Source: JAVBNC01 sp031551765 (GTDB lineage Bacteria; Desulfobacterota; Desulfovibrionia; Desulfovibrionales; Desulfovibrionaceae). Taken from it: 58,257 nucleotides of DNA. Positions 1-10,350 of this stretch are shown here, piece after piece. The position numbers and the translations under genes are program-made. The DNA lies in the NCBI GenBank assembly GCA_031551765.1, contig JAVBNC010000158.1, positions 1 to 58,257 of the forward strand. Direction: 5' to 3'. The notes beneath the pieces were generated by a model. It had not been told where the DNA came from. It was given only the letters and a program-made list of their open reading frames with translations, and searched no databases. Numbering within the stretch: the first letter of the stretch is position 1; every line of letters begins with the position of its first letter.

Positions 1-98
1 TTCAGAAGCAGAGCGGTTTTGGTGGCGTCTATGTCGATGCAAAAGCACTCAATAATTTTTCCAACTTTGTATCGACTCAACTTGCTGTTTGCAAACAT
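1..98 (-). mobile_element. IS1595-type transposase, N-terminal fragment (cut by window edge)
   Basis: Reading the minus strand from the ATG at 98-96 gives 32 codons beginning MFANSKLSRYKVGKIIECFC and continuing with a DATKTALLL segment, open to the window edge. This helix-turn-helix start, with a basic segment followed by CFC and ATKTA, is what I recognise from IS1595/ISXO2-like transposases. The catalytic part lies outside the window, so activity cannot be judged. The element end should lie between 98 and the yedF stop at 146; a candidate terminal sequence is the AT-mixed stretch at about 105-138, but no second end is available to prove an inverted repeat. Family assignment is from remembered sequence style, not a search. 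Confidence 0.6.
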
Positions 99-145
99 TT
101 TTCTAGCCTACCAGGTGATATCCTGATGGTCTAGAGCCTTGTCTT

Positions 146-760
146 TTACGGCCTGATGACACTGTCGGCCAGCTGCAAACTGGTGACCACGTCGAGCATG
201 TTGGTGGTTTCGCCCACGGCTTTTTGCGCCAGCAGGCCGAAGTGTTCCAGGCAGGAGCCGCAGACCAGAACCTGGGCGCCTTCCCGCTCCAGGCGGAGCA
301 GGGCGGGCAGCACCGGGCTGTCTGGCGCGGCCAGGCGCACCCCGCCGTTGAGCAGAATGACGCGCCACAGTTCCGGCCCCATTTCCGGGAGCGTGCTGAG
401 AAAGTTTTGCATCAGCTTGGCGCCCAACGCGTCGTCCCCGCTGCCGATGACGGGCGTGGTGATGAGCACGGCCAGACGCCGTCCGGCCTGGGCGGGAGGC
501 GTTTTCAGGACCTGGGGCTGCGGGGTTTCCGGCGCGTCCGCGTCCCGTTGCGCGTCGATGCGCCAGACAGGGCCGTCCTCAATGCGGATGTTCAGGGAAA
601 AGCCGCGCGAGCGCAAAAAGCGGCAGACGTTTTCCCGGGAAGCCTCGTTGTCCACAACCACGATCAGGGAAGCGGCCGGGGCCGCATCCAGGAACTCTTT
701 CACCCGCAGCAGGGGGCCGGGGCAGGAAAGCCCTTGGCAGTTCAGGACCTTTTCTGACAT
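146..760 (-). CDS. yedF: Sulfurtransferase-like selenium metabolism protein YedF (TusA + DsrE-like)
   Basis: 204 residues. The N-terminal about 75 residues form a TusA/SirA-type domain with the CPGP motif (C13-P14-G15-P16) that carries persulfide in this family. The C-terminal half is a DsrE-like domain with a CGSC motif around residue 170. This two-domain form is the YedF type that co-occurs with selenium utilisation genes; the function is inferred from family. I chose the ATG at 760 because an AAGGA ribosome site lies about 10 bases upstream and the CPGP domain then starts at the usual place; an upstream ATG at 787 would add nine unlikely residues. It stands alone, divergent from msbA and directly beside a truncated insertion sequence. 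Confidence 0.85.
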   Translation of the reverse strand: MSEKVLNCQGLSCPGPLLRVKEFLDAAPAASLIVVVDNEASRENVCRFLRSRGFSLNIRIEDGPVWRIDAQRDADAPETPQPQVLKTPPAQAGRRLAVLITTPVIGSGDDALGAKLMQNFLSTLPEMGPELWRVILLNGGVRLAAPDSPVLPALLRLEREGAQVLVCGSCLEHFGLLAQKAVGETTNMLDVVTSLQLADSVIRP

Positions 761-775
761 AGTGCCGTATTCCTT

Positions 776-795
776 ACGGCGGAACATGCCGCCGT
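776..795. promoter_or_regulatory. Palindrome in the yedF/msbA divergent gap
   Basis: A perfect 7-bp inverted repeat (ACGGCGG, six bases, CCGCCGT) lies in the 69-base gap between yedF and msbA, immediately beside the yedF ribosome site at 771-775. It could be an operator or a small hairpin over the yedF translation start. There is no independent evidence for a regulator. Confidence 0.3.
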
Positions 796-829
796 TACGC
801 TAACACCCCGTGCCGGGGTATGGAGAATC

Positions 830-2662
830 ATGACGCAACCCGCTTCAGGCAAAGACGGCCTCAAACCGCGCAACAGTTTCGCCCTGTTCAGGCGCTGCCT
901 GGTCTACTTTGCGCCGTACAAGCTGCTTATCGCTCTGGCCGTGCTGGCCATGCTCACCGTGGCGGCCTGCCAGGGCGCGGTGGCCTGGCTGGTGCAGCCC
1001 GTGCTGGACGATATTTTCATCAATAAGAAAGCCGACGCCCTGATCGTCATTCCTCTGGGCTTTCTGGGGCTGACCCTGCTCAAAGTCAGCCTGCGCACCG
1101 TGCAGAACTACACCATGCAGTACTGCGGCCTCAAGGTGCTGGAACGGCTGCGGGACGAACTGTACCGCAAGATCATATACTTGCCCATGAAATTTTACGA
1201 GGGCACCCAGGTGGGCATGCTCATGTCCCGCATCATCAACGATGTGGTGGTCATCCGCTCCAGCATGCCGGCCCTGGTCATGCTCATCCGCCAGCTGTTC
1301 ACCATAGCCGGGCTCATTTTCGTGGCCTTTTACCGGGACGCCTACCTCGCGTTCTGGGCGGTCATCGTGCTGCCTCTGGCCTTTTATCCTTTCGTGTACT
1401 TCGGCCGCCGTATGCGGAAACTGGGCCGCAAGGGCCAGGAAAAACTGGCGGACATATCCGTGCTGTTGCAGGAAATTTTAAGCGGCATCCGGGTGGTCAA
1501 GGCTTTTTCCACGGAAGAGCGCGAACGCCAGCGCTTTGACAAGGAAAACCGCCGCCTGCTCGGCCTGGTACTCAAGCAGGGCCTGGCCAGCGAGTTTTCC
1601 TCCTCGGTCATGGAGTTCGTGGGCGCGCTGGGCATCGGCTTGGTGCTGTGGTACGGCGGGCTGGAAGTGATAGCGGGCCGCTCCACGCCCGGCACCTTCA
1701 TGTCCTTTGTCACCAGCCTCGCGCTTTTGTACGACCCGGTCAAAAAGCTCGCCAACTCCAACAACGAGATCCAGAAAGCCCTGGCCGGCGCGGAACGGGT
1801 GTTCGATATCCTGGATTCCCCGACCATTCTCATGGAAAAGGACGGGGACACGGAGTTTTCCGGCCCCTTCCGGGAACTGGCCTTTGAAAATGTGACCTTT
1901 GCCTACGACGACACCCCGGCCCTGGACCAGGTCAGCCTGACGGTGAAGGCCGGGGAGCGGGTGGCCATTGTGGGGCCTTCCGGCGCGGGCAAAACCACCT
2001 TTGTGAACCTTATCCCCCGTTTTTACGCGCCGCAGCAGGGCCGCATCACCCTGAACGGCCGGGACCTGGGGGATTACACGCTCGCTTCCCTGCGCCGCAA
2101 CGTGGCCATGGTCTCGCAGGACAGCTTCCTGTTCAACCTGGCCGTGCGGGACAATATCCGCTACGGGCATGAGGACTTGCCCGAAAGCGTGGTGGAAGAA
2201 GCCGCCAAAGCCGCCTACGCCCACGCCTTTATCGAAGCCCTGCCCGAAGGCTACGACACCGTGGTGGGCGAGCGGGGCGTCAAGCTTTCCGGCGGGCAGA
2301 AGCAACGCCTGACCATAGCCCGTGCCCTGGTCAAGGACGCGCCCCTGCTTATTCTGGACGAAGCCACCAGCGCGCTGGATTCCGAGTCCGAGCGCATCGT
2401 GCAGAAGGCCCTGGAAAACCTGATGAGCAACCGCACCAGCATTGTGATTGCCCACCGGCTGTCCACCATCCTGAATTCCGACCGCATCCTGGTCATGGAA
2501 AAAGGGAAAATCGTGGCCCAGGGGCGGCATGAGGAACTGCTGGAAACTTCCCCCCTGTACGCCAAGCTCTACGCCATGCAGTTCGGCAAGCAGCGCGAGG
2601 CCGGGGAAGAAGCGGCGCAAGAGCTGCCGGAAGACGCGGCCGCGCCGGAGTTCGCGTCATGA
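830..2662 (+). CDS. msbA: Lipid A export ABC transporter, ATP-binding/permease MsbA
   Basis: 610-residue half-transporter: an N-terminal membrane domain (about residues 20-330, several hydrophobic spans) fused to an ABC ATPase. Walker A is GPSGAGKTT near residue 381, the signature LSGGQKQR near 485, and Walker B LLILDEATSALD near 506. This layout is that of MsbA-type exporters, which flip lipid A-core across the inner membrane. A GGAG ribosome site precedes the ATG. It overlaps by four bases (ATGA) with the DUF374 acyltransferase gene, which fits a role in outer-membrane lipid assembly. Other lipid or drug exporters of the family look alike, so the substrate is inferred. Confidence 0.85.
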   Translation: MTQPASGKDGLKPRNSFALFRRCLVYFAPYKLLIALAVLAMLTVAACQGAVAWLVQPVLDDIFINKKADALIVIPLGFLGLTLLKVSLRTVQNYTMQYCGLKVLERLRDELYRKIIYLPMKFYEGTQVGMLMSRIINDVVVIRSSMPALVMLIRQLFTIAGLIFVAFYRDAYLAFWAVIVLPLAFYPFVYFGRRMRKLGRKGQEKLADISVLLQEILSGIRVVKAFSTEERERQRFDKENRRLLGLVLKQGLASEFSSSVMEFVGALGIGLVLWYGGLEVIAGRSTPGTFMSFVTSLALLYDPVKKLANSNNEIQKALAGAERVFDILDSPTILMEKDGDTEFSGPFRELAFENVTFAYDDTPALDQVSLTVKAGERVAIVGPSGAGKTTFVNLIPRFYAPQQGRITLNGRDLGDYTLASLRRNVAMVSQDSFLFNLAVRDNIRYGHEDLPESVVEEAAKAAYAHAFIEALPEGYDTVVGERGVKLSGGQKQRLTIARALVKDAPLLILDEATSALDSESERIVQKALENLMSNRTSIVIAHRLSTILNSDRILVMEKGKIVAQGRHEELLETSPLYAKLYAMQFGKQREAGEEAAQELPEDAAAPEFAS

Positions 2663-3282
2663 AGGTTCCCGCCGGGCTTATCGCGCCTCTGGTGGGCGTG
2701 GGCTACCGTTTGTGGTGCGCCAGCCTGCGCTACACGCAGATCAACCGGGAAGCCAGTCTGCCCTATGTCCAAAAGGGCATGCCCCTTGTTTTTGCGCTCT
2801 GGCACGACGAGCTGTTCGCCCTGCCTTACCGGCGGGACGGCTGGCCCATTTTCACGGTGGTCAGCCGCAGCCAGGACGGGGAATACCTGGCCCGGCTGCT
2901 GCAAAGCCTGGACCTGGGCACGGTGCGCGGTTCCAGCTCGCGCGGCGGCTTGGGCGCGCTGCTCAAAGCCGCCAGGCTGATGCGCGAGGCGCGGCAGCAC
3001 GCCTGCATCACCGTGGACGGGCCGCGCGGGCCGCGTCATGAAGTCAAGGACGGGGCCATTTTCCTGGCCCACCACGTGCCCGCGCACATCGTGCCGGTGC
3101 GGCTGCACGCGTCCAGGGCCAAACGCTTTAATTCCTGGGACAGGTTCCAGCTGCCCTGGCCTTTCGCCCGCATGCGCGTGGTGTTTGCCGACCCCTACCG
3201 GGTGGAGGCGGAAGAGCTGACCCCGGAAGTGCTGGAGCGGGAGCGCACGATTTTGAAAGAAAAGCTTGAAGGACTGGTTTGA
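2659..3282 (+). CDS. Lysophospholipid acyltransferase-like protein, DUF374 family
   Basis: 207 residues. The N-terminal part carries the ALWHDE motif and the middle a TVDGPRGPRHEVKDGA segment, both typical of the DUF374 branch of the LPLAT acyltransferase superfamily. The HxxxxD-like WHDE segment would hold the catalytic histidine. Members are thought to acylate lipid A/Kdo-type precursors or phospholipids at the inner membrane, but the substrate here is not shown. Its start overlaps the msbA stop by four bases, so the two are probably translationally coupled and act on the same outer-membrane lipid pathway. Confidence 0.8.
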   Translation: MKVPAGLIAPLVGVGYRLWCASLRYTQINREASLPYVQKGMPLVFALWHDELFALPYRRDGWPIFTVVSRSQDGEYLARLLQSLDLGTVRGSSSRGGLGALLKAARLMREARQHACITVDGPRGPRHEVKDGAIFLAHHVPAHIVPVRLHASRAKRFNSWDRFQLPWPFARMRVVFADPYRVEAEELTPEVLERERTILKEKLEGLV

Positions 3283-3301
3283 ACGAACAGGGATTTCGCG
3301 C

Positions 3302-3329
3302 TTGCCTTTTTAGAGAAAGTCGCTATATT
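3302..3329 (+). promoter_or_regulatory. Candidate sigma-70 promoter of rpsU
   Basis: TTGCCT at 3302-3307 and TATATT at 3324-3329 with a 16-base spacer. Transcription would start around 3336, which is exactly where the leader hairpin begins. Confidence 0.55.
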
Positions 3330-3335
3330 AAGTAG

Positions 3336-3368
3336 CTCCGCCGTGAAAAAAACTTGAATGCGGTGGAG
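3336..3368 (+). ncRNA. 5'-terminal leader hairpin of rpsU mRNA
   Basis: CTCCGCCG at 3336-3343 pairs with CGGTGGAG at 3361-3368 (one G-U pair) around a 17-base A-rich loop. It sits at the predicted 5' end of the rpsU transcript, about 13 bases before the Shine-Dalgarno run. It may stabilise the mRNA or take part in translational control of S21. Confidence 0.45.
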
Positions 3369-3394
3369 CAGTATCGCACGAGGGGGTGATGTTT

Positions 3395-3598
3395 TTGCCC
3401 GGAGTTTATTTTAACGATGACGAATACAGCTTTGACATAGCCCTGCGCCGTTTCAAGAAGCAGGTGGAAAAGGCCGGCATTCTCTCTGAAATGAAGAAGC
3501 GCCAGCACTATGAAAAGCCCAGCGTCATGCGCAAAAAAAAGAAAGCCGCCGCCCGCAAGCGCATGCTGAAAAAAATCAGAAAGCTGAATATGTCGTAA
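3395..3598 (+). CDS. rpsU: 30S ribosomal protein S21
   Basis: Short, very basic protein (67 residues) with the S21 hallmarks: FDIALRRFKKQVEKAG in the first third and a lysine/arginine-rich tail ending in KIRKLNMS. I place the start at TTG 3395, giving M-PGVYFNDDEY, because the AGGGGG ribosome site at 3381-3386 is 8 bases from this TTG but only 2 from the ATG at 3389, and family members start right at the PGV segment. S21 binds the 30S platform near the anti-Shine-Dalgarno and promotes initiation. It has its own promoter, leader hairpin and terminator, and heads the rpsU-dnaG-rpoD type cluster. Confidence 0.93.
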   Translation: MPGVYFNDDEYSFDIALRRFKKQVEKAGILSEMKKRQHYEKPSVMRKKKKAAARKRMLKKIRKLNMS

Positions 3599-3642
3599 GC
3601 GGAGAGCCGCTATTGCTATTCCTTCCCTTTTGCAGGGATTTT

Positions 3643-3686
3643 CATGACGGGAAACCCGGAAGCGGGTTTCCCTGTCATGTCTTTTT
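3643..3686 (+). terminator. Rho-independent terminator after rpsU
   Basis: ATGAC plus GGGAAACCCG pairs with CGGGTTTCCC plus GTCAT (one bulged base) around a GAAG loop, followed by GTCTTTTT. It separates rpsU from yqeY, probably with partial read-through. Confidence 0.8.
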
Positions 3687-3753
3687 CCGGGAACCGTCCT
3701 GATTCTTCCCGGCTGGTTCCCGATTTGTCCATCCTTTGCCTTAGAGGCTACCC

Positions 3754-4206
3754 ATGAGTCTTTCCCAACGTATCGAAGCGGATTACATCACCGCCTACAA
3801 AGCCAAGGACAGCGTGCGTCTTTCCGTGCTGCGCCTGCTCAAGACCGCCGCCAAAAACATGCTGGTGGAACGCAAGCAAAAGCCCCTGGAAGAGGGTGAC
3901 TGGCTCGACCTGGTGGCCAAGCAATGCAAGCAGCGCCAGGACTCCATCGAGCAGTACCTTGCGGCCAACCGCCCCGACCTTGCGGACAAGGAAGCGGTGG
4001 AACTGGCGGTCCTGCGTTCCTACATGCCGGAACAGATGAGCGGAGAGGCCCTGGTCGCCGCTATTGACGCCATTATCAAGGAAACCGGCGCGTCCGGCCC
4101 CAAGGACATGGGGCGGGTCATGCAGGCGCTGGCCGCCGCCCACAAAGGTCAATACGACGGCAAGGAAGCCAGCGAAACCGTGCGCGCGGCCTTGCAGGGA
4201 CGCTGA
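3754..4206 (+). CDS. yqeY: GatB/YqeY domain-containing protein
   Basis: 150-residue cytoplasmic YqeY protein: starts MSLSQRIEADYITAYKAKD, has the LRLLKTAAKN helix and the C-terminal MGRVMQALAAAHKGQYDGK segment that resembles the tail domain of the GatB amidotransferase subunit. The family is usually encoded between rpsU and dnaG and is presumed to touch tRNA, but no reaction has been assigned from sequence. A TTAGAGG ribosome site lies 7 bases before the ATG. The next gene, mutS2, begins four bases after its stop. Confidence 0.9.
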   Translation: MSLSQRIEADYITAYKAKDSVRLSVLRLLKTAAKNMLVERKQKPLEEGDWLDLVAKQCKQRQDSIEQYLAANRPDLADKEAVELAVLRSYMPEQMSGEALVAAIDAIIKETGASGPKDMGRVMQALAAAHKGQYDGKEASETVRAALQGR

Positions 4207-4210
4207 TTAC

Positions 4211-6559
4211 ATGTTTGAACGCGCGTTTCAGTCCCTGGAACTGCCGAAGGTTCTGGCGCGGCTTGCGTCCCACGCCCTTTCCGAGGCGGGGCGGGAAGCG
4301 TGCCTTGCCTTGCGCCCGGCTTCCGGCCTGAACGAACTGCGGCAGCGCGCGGATTTTTTCCAGCAGGGCAGGTTGTGGCTGGAGCGTTCCGGCTTTTCCC
4401 TGACCGCCTTCCCCTCTCTGGAGGGCGTGCTGCGCTTTTTGGATTCCCCGGCCGCGCTGCTGGACCTGGACGCCCTGTGGGCCCTGCGTCAGACGCTCGC
4501 CCTGGCCAAAGAAGCCCAGACTTCCCTATCCGGTGAAAGCGGCCAGAAGCCCCAGGACGAGTGGCCGCTCTTGCTGGCGCGCACCCAGTCCTTTGCCTGG
4601 CCCGTCCAGAGCATGGCCGCGCTGGCCCGCTGCCTTTCCGACGACGGGTTGCTGCGCGACGAAGCCTCGCCGGAACTTTCCCTGGCCCGGGGGGAAATAC
4701 GCCGTCTGCACCAGATGTGCACGCGCCGGGTCAAGGACTTCATCCAGGGGCACAACCTGGAGCAGTTCATCCAGGACAGCTACATGACCCTGTCCTCGGA
4801 CCGCTACGTGCTGCCGCTCAAGAGCAATTTCAAGGGGCGCATCCCCGGCATCATCCACGACTACTCCCAGACCGGGGAAACCTGCTATTTCGAGCCCATG
4901 TTCCTGGTGGAGGTCAACAACCGCCTCCAGGAACTGCGCCGCGAGGAACGAGAGGCCGAACTGAAAGTGCTGCGCTACCTCACGGATCTCTTGCTCTCGG
5001 AATTTTCCGGCGTGCGCGGCACTTACGCCCTTTTGGTGGACCTGGACCGGCTCCAGGCTTCCGCCGCGCTGGCGGCCGCCTATGACGGCTGCATGGTGGA
5101 ATTCGGCGACGACCGGCCCGTGGAACTGCGCGAAGCCCGCCACCCCCTGCTGGCCCTGGCCCACGCGGCTTCCCCGTCCGCTCCCGCGCCCGTGGCCGTG
5201 GACCTGGTGCTCAAGCCCGGCCAGAAAGCGCTGGTCATCAGCGGCGGCAACGCGGGCGGCAAGACCGTGGCGCTCAAGACTTTGGGCCTCAACGCGCTCA
5301 TCGGCATGTGCGGTTTGCCCGTGCCCGCGTCCAGGGGCGGCTCGCTGCCGTTCTGGAAGAGCATGCGAGTGTTTATCGGGGACGAGCAGAGCCTGGAAGA
5401 CCACGTCTCCACTTTTACCGCCCAGATCCAGCACCTGGCCAAGGGCTGGGACGGCACCGGGCCGGGCACGCTGGTCATTCTGGACGAATTCGGCGCGGGC
5501 ACGGACCCGGCCCAGGGCGCGGCGCTGGCCCAGGCCGTGGTGGATTCGCTCATGGAGCGCGGGGCGCACGTGGCCGCCGCCACGCACTTCCCGGCCATGA
5601 AGGCTTATGCGCTGTCCAATGAGCGGGTGCGCGCGGCTTCCGTGCTGTTCGACCCTCGGTCCAAAAAGCCCCTGTTCCGTCTGGCTTATGACCAGGTGGG
5701 GGCCAGCCAGGCTCTGGACGTGGCAAAAGAGCACGGCCTGCCGGAAGAAGTGCTGCGCCGGGCCGGGCACTATCTGCTGCTGGATGGCGCGGACACGGCC
5801 GCCCTGGTGGAGCGGCTCAACAGCCTGGCCGTGGCCCGCGAGGATGAGCTGGACGAACTGAAGGCCGAGCGCGCCTCTTTCGCGGAAAAGCGTCGCCGTC
5901 TGGAAGAGCGTTTTGAAGCCGAGCGCGGACGTCTGTTCGGCCAGGTGCAGAAAGAGGCGCAGAGCGTGCTGGCGGACTGGAAAGCCTCGCGCGTCAGCCA
6001 CAAGCAGGCGTTGAAAGAATTGTCCAAGATCAGAAAGACGCTGCTGCGGCCGGAACCGGGCGCGGAACGCGACGCGGCCGCGCCGGAAGCCGGGGCTCTG
6101 GACCTGGCCTCGCTCACGCCGGGCATGAGCGTTTGCCACATGCCCTGGGGCAAGACGGGCACGGTGGTGGATGTGGACGCGCGCCGGGGCCGCGTGCGCC
6201 TTGATCTTTCCGGCGTAACCCTGTGGACGGAGGCCGGGGACCTGGCCCCCACGGCGCGGGGCGGCGGAAAGACGGAAAAAATCAGCGGCGGCGTCACGTT
6301 ACGTAACGCAAGTTCCGCGGGTTTGCGTCTTGACTTGCGGGGCATGCGTGCTGATGTTGCTATCACGGAGCTTGAGCGCTTTCTGGATGCCGCGCTGCTG
6401 GGCGGCAAAACCGAAGTGGAAATACTCCACGGCCGTGGAACGGGCGCGCTCCGGCGGGAAGTGCATACCTATCTCAAGCGCTGCTCAACGGTAGGGTCTT
6501 TTTCCCTGGCTCCGGAAGACCAGGGCGGGGATGGCGTGACCGTTGCGGCGCTTAAATAA
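4211..6559 (+). CDS. mutS2: MutS2 family ATPase with C-terminal Smr nuclease domain
   Basis: 782 residues. A lever/clamp region (about 1-320) is followed by the MutS ATPase core with Walker A GGNAGGKT near residue 343 and Walker B LVILDEFGAGTDP near 421, a long coiled-coil (about 525-620) rich in E/R/K, and a C-terminal Smr domain with LDLRGMRADVA near 706 and the HGRGTGALR motif near 738. It lacks the mismatch-reading MutS domain I. MutS2 proteins suppress recombination or split collided ribosomes; which applies here is unknown. I chose ATG 4211 because the conserved FERAFQSLELPKVL start follows it directly. It sits inside the rpsU-dnaG-rpoD cluster. Confidence 0.92.
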   Translation: MFERAFQSLELPKVLARLASHALSEAGREACLALRPASGLNELRQRADFFQQGRLWLERSGFSLTAFPSLEGVLRFLDSPAALLDLDALWALRQTLALAKEAQTSLSGESGQKPQDEWPLLLARTQSFAWPVQSMAALARCLSDDGLLRDEASPELSLARGEIRRLHQMCTRRVKDFIQGHNLEQFIQDSYMTLSSDRYVLPLKSNFKGRIPGIIHDYSQTGETCYFEPMFLVEVNNRLQELRREEREAELKVLRYLTDLLLSEFSGVRGTYALLVDLDRLQASAALAAAYDGCMVEFGDDRPVELREARHPLLALAHAASPSAPAPVAVDLVLKPGQKALVISGGNAGGKTVALKTLGLNALIGMCGLPVPASRGGSLPFWKSMRVFIGDEQSLEDHVSTFTAQIQHLAKGWDGTGPGTLVILDEFGAGTDPAQGAALAQAVVDSLMERGAHVAAATHFPAMKAYALSNERVRAASVLFDPRSKKPLFRLAYDQVGASQALDVAKEHGLPEEVLRRAGHYLLLDGADTAALVERLNSLAVAREDELDELKAERASFAEKRRRLEERFEAERGRLFGQVQKEAQSVLADWKASRVSHKQALKELSKIRKTLLRPEPGAERDAAAPEAGALDLASLTPGMSVCHMPWGKTGTVVDVDARRGRVRLDLSGVTLWTEAGDLAPTARGGGKTEKISGGVTLRNASSAGLRLDLRGMRADVAITELERFLDAALLGGKTEVEILHGRGTGALRREVHTYLKRCSTVGSFSLAPEDQGGDGVTVAALK

Positions 6560-6566
6560 ATTGAGT

Positions 6567-6594
6567 TTGCGATATGCCGCGCTTGTGGTATGTT
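6567..6594 (+). promoter_or_regulatory. Candidate sigma-70 promoter of dnaG-rpoD
   Basis: TTGCGA at 6567-6572 and TATGTT at 6589-6594, 16-base spacer, in the short gap after mutS2. Transcription would start near 6600, leaving almost no leader before the dnaG start. Confidence 0.4.
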
Positions 6595-6611
6595 AAAAAG
6601 TTTTGGCGAAT

Positions 6612-8343
6612 ATGAAACGGCGGGAAGGAAGCTCCAGAGGCTCTGCGACGCAGGCCATCAAAGCGCGTCTGAACATTGCGGACGTGGTGCGGCGCTATGT
6701 GGCCCTGCAACGGGCCGGCAATCGATGGGTGGCCCCTTGCCCCTTTCACCAGGAGACCAAACCCTCGTTTTCCGTGAATGAGGAGGAAGGCTTTTTTTAT
6801 TGTTTCGGCTGCCAGGCTTCCGGTGACCTGTTCGATTTTTACGCCCGCATCAACGGGCTGGAGTTTAAAGAAGCCCTGGAACAGCTGGCGGAAGAGGCCG
6901 GCGTCAAGCTGGAAGAAGCCAGGGGCGGCGGCCAGGCCGGGACGCAGGATACAGAATTTCGCCGCGCGGCCCTGAAAATGCACGAGCTGGCGTCAGCCTA
7001 CTTTGTGCGCACCCTGCAGGGCAGGGAAGGGGAAGAGTGCCGGGCCTACATTGACCGGCGGCGCCTGGCCCCGGAAATTGTGGAAAGTTTCGCCCTGGGC
7101 TGGAGTACCCGGGAATGGCGGGGCTTGGCGGATACGTTGCGGCGTTCCGGTTTTTCCCCGGAACAGGCCGCGAAAGCGGGCTTGCTGAGCGCTTCGGATC
7201 GCGGCGGGGCGCCCTACGACAGGTTCCGGGGGCGGCTGATGTTCCCCATCCGCAGCCTGTCCGGCCAGGCCATAGCCTTCGGCGGCCGGATCATCGCGGA
7301 CGAGGACACGGCCAAGTACATCAACAGCGCGGATTCCCCTTTGTACAAGAAAGGGGACCACCTGTACGGCCTGTTCCAGGCCCGGCGCAGCATCTCGGTG
7401 GCCAAGTCCGTGATGCTCACCGAAGGGTACATGGACGTGCTCACCCTGCACCAGTTCGGGTACGGCAACGCCTGCGGGGTGCTGGGCACGGCCCTGACCC
7501 CTGAGCAGGTCCGGCGTCTGGCCGGGTTCTGCTCCGACCTGGAGCTGCTCTTTGACGGCGACAACGCCGGCCGCAAGGCGGCGCTGCGCAGCTGCGAAAT
7601 GGTGCTGACCAAGGGCCTGCGCTGCCGCGTGGTGCTGCTGCCGGAAGGCGAGGACATTGACAGCCTGCTGCACCAAAGCGGCAGGGAAGGCTTTGAAAGC
7701 CTGCGCAAAAGCGCGCCGGAAGGCCTGGAATACTGCGTGCGCGCTTTAAATGCCCTGGCCCCGCGGGAAGCCGTGGATTGGGCCAAAAATTTTCTGACCA
7801 AGGTGGAACTGCCGGAGCTCCTGCCGCGCTATAGTTCCACCCTGGCCCGCGGGCTGGGCCTGGACGAGTCCGCGCTGCGCAAGGGGATTGCCCCCGCGCA
7901 GGAAACCGGGCGGCCGAAGCGGGAAAGCGCTCCGGCTCCGGCCAAAGCGGGAATGGACCCGGAAATGCAGCTTGTGCGTTTCGTGGTCTGGTTTCCGCAG
8001 CATTTGCCCCGCCTGCGCGGGCACGGGGCGGAAGCCCTGCTGACCCAGGATTGGGCCAGGGCGTTGTGGGAGAAGATCGCGGCCGCCGCGCCTGAGTATA
8101 ATCAGGATGAAATTCTGCGGACGTTGACCGATAAGGAAAAGGCGTTCTGGGTGCAGCACAGAATGACCCGGCCGCCCGCAGAGAACGAAGAAGAACAAGT
8201 TATAGAGGTGTGCGAAAGCATACAGCGCATGTGTCGTGAGATGCAGAAAAAGTCCTGCATCCAGGCTCTCCGCCGGACGAGCACCAGCGGTGAGTACGAC
8301 CTGGAGTTATTAAAGGCCATGCACGAGACGGTTCGGAGGAGCC

Positions 8344-8357
<14 letters not shown>
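6612..8357 (+). CDS. dnaG: DNA primase DnaG
   Basis: 581 residues from ATG 6612 (a TTG at 6603 in the same frame would add three). The N-terminal CHC2 zinc finger shows CPFH near residue 43 and CFGC near 64. The TOPRIM core has LTEGYMDVLTL near 268 and FDGDNAGRKAA near 314, holding the acidic metal-binding residues. The C-terminal region after about 430 is the less conserved helicase-interaction domain. The enzyme makes RNA primers at the replication fork with DnaB. No strong ribosome site is visible, so the start is uncertain by a few codons. Its end overlaps the start of rpoD by 14 bases, so the two genes are co-transcribed. Confidence 0.95.
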
Positions 8358-10116
<1,759 letters not shown>

Positions 10117-10194
10117 GGGTCAAGGTACTTTTCAAAAGAGTCGGATTACGGTATAAGGATGACCATGCGGTAGTGCATGACCATATCCGTGAGC

Positions 10195-10244
10195 GCAAAA
10201 TATAAAACGTGGTCAGCTGTCGCTGTCCGCGTTTTATATTTTGC
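10195..10244. repeat. Perfect 15-bp AT-rich inverted repeat
   Basis: GCAAAATATAAAACG at 10195-10209 is exactly complementary to CGTTTTATATTTTGC at 10230-10244, with a 20-base loop. It lies between rpoD and the diguanylate cyclase gene. It is too AT-rich, and lacks a clear T-run, to be a convincing intrinsic terminator; it may be a weak terminator or a protein-binding palindrome. Just upstream, ATGACCAT occurs twice (10159 and 10177). Confidence 0.6.
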
Positions 10245-10350
10245 AATTGCGGCAGAGTATGTTTTTATAGTGTTGTTTTTTATAGACCATGCGATGGATG
10301 CTCTTTGTTGATTATGGTTGCTTGATCGAAAATCTTCCTTAGAGATTACC

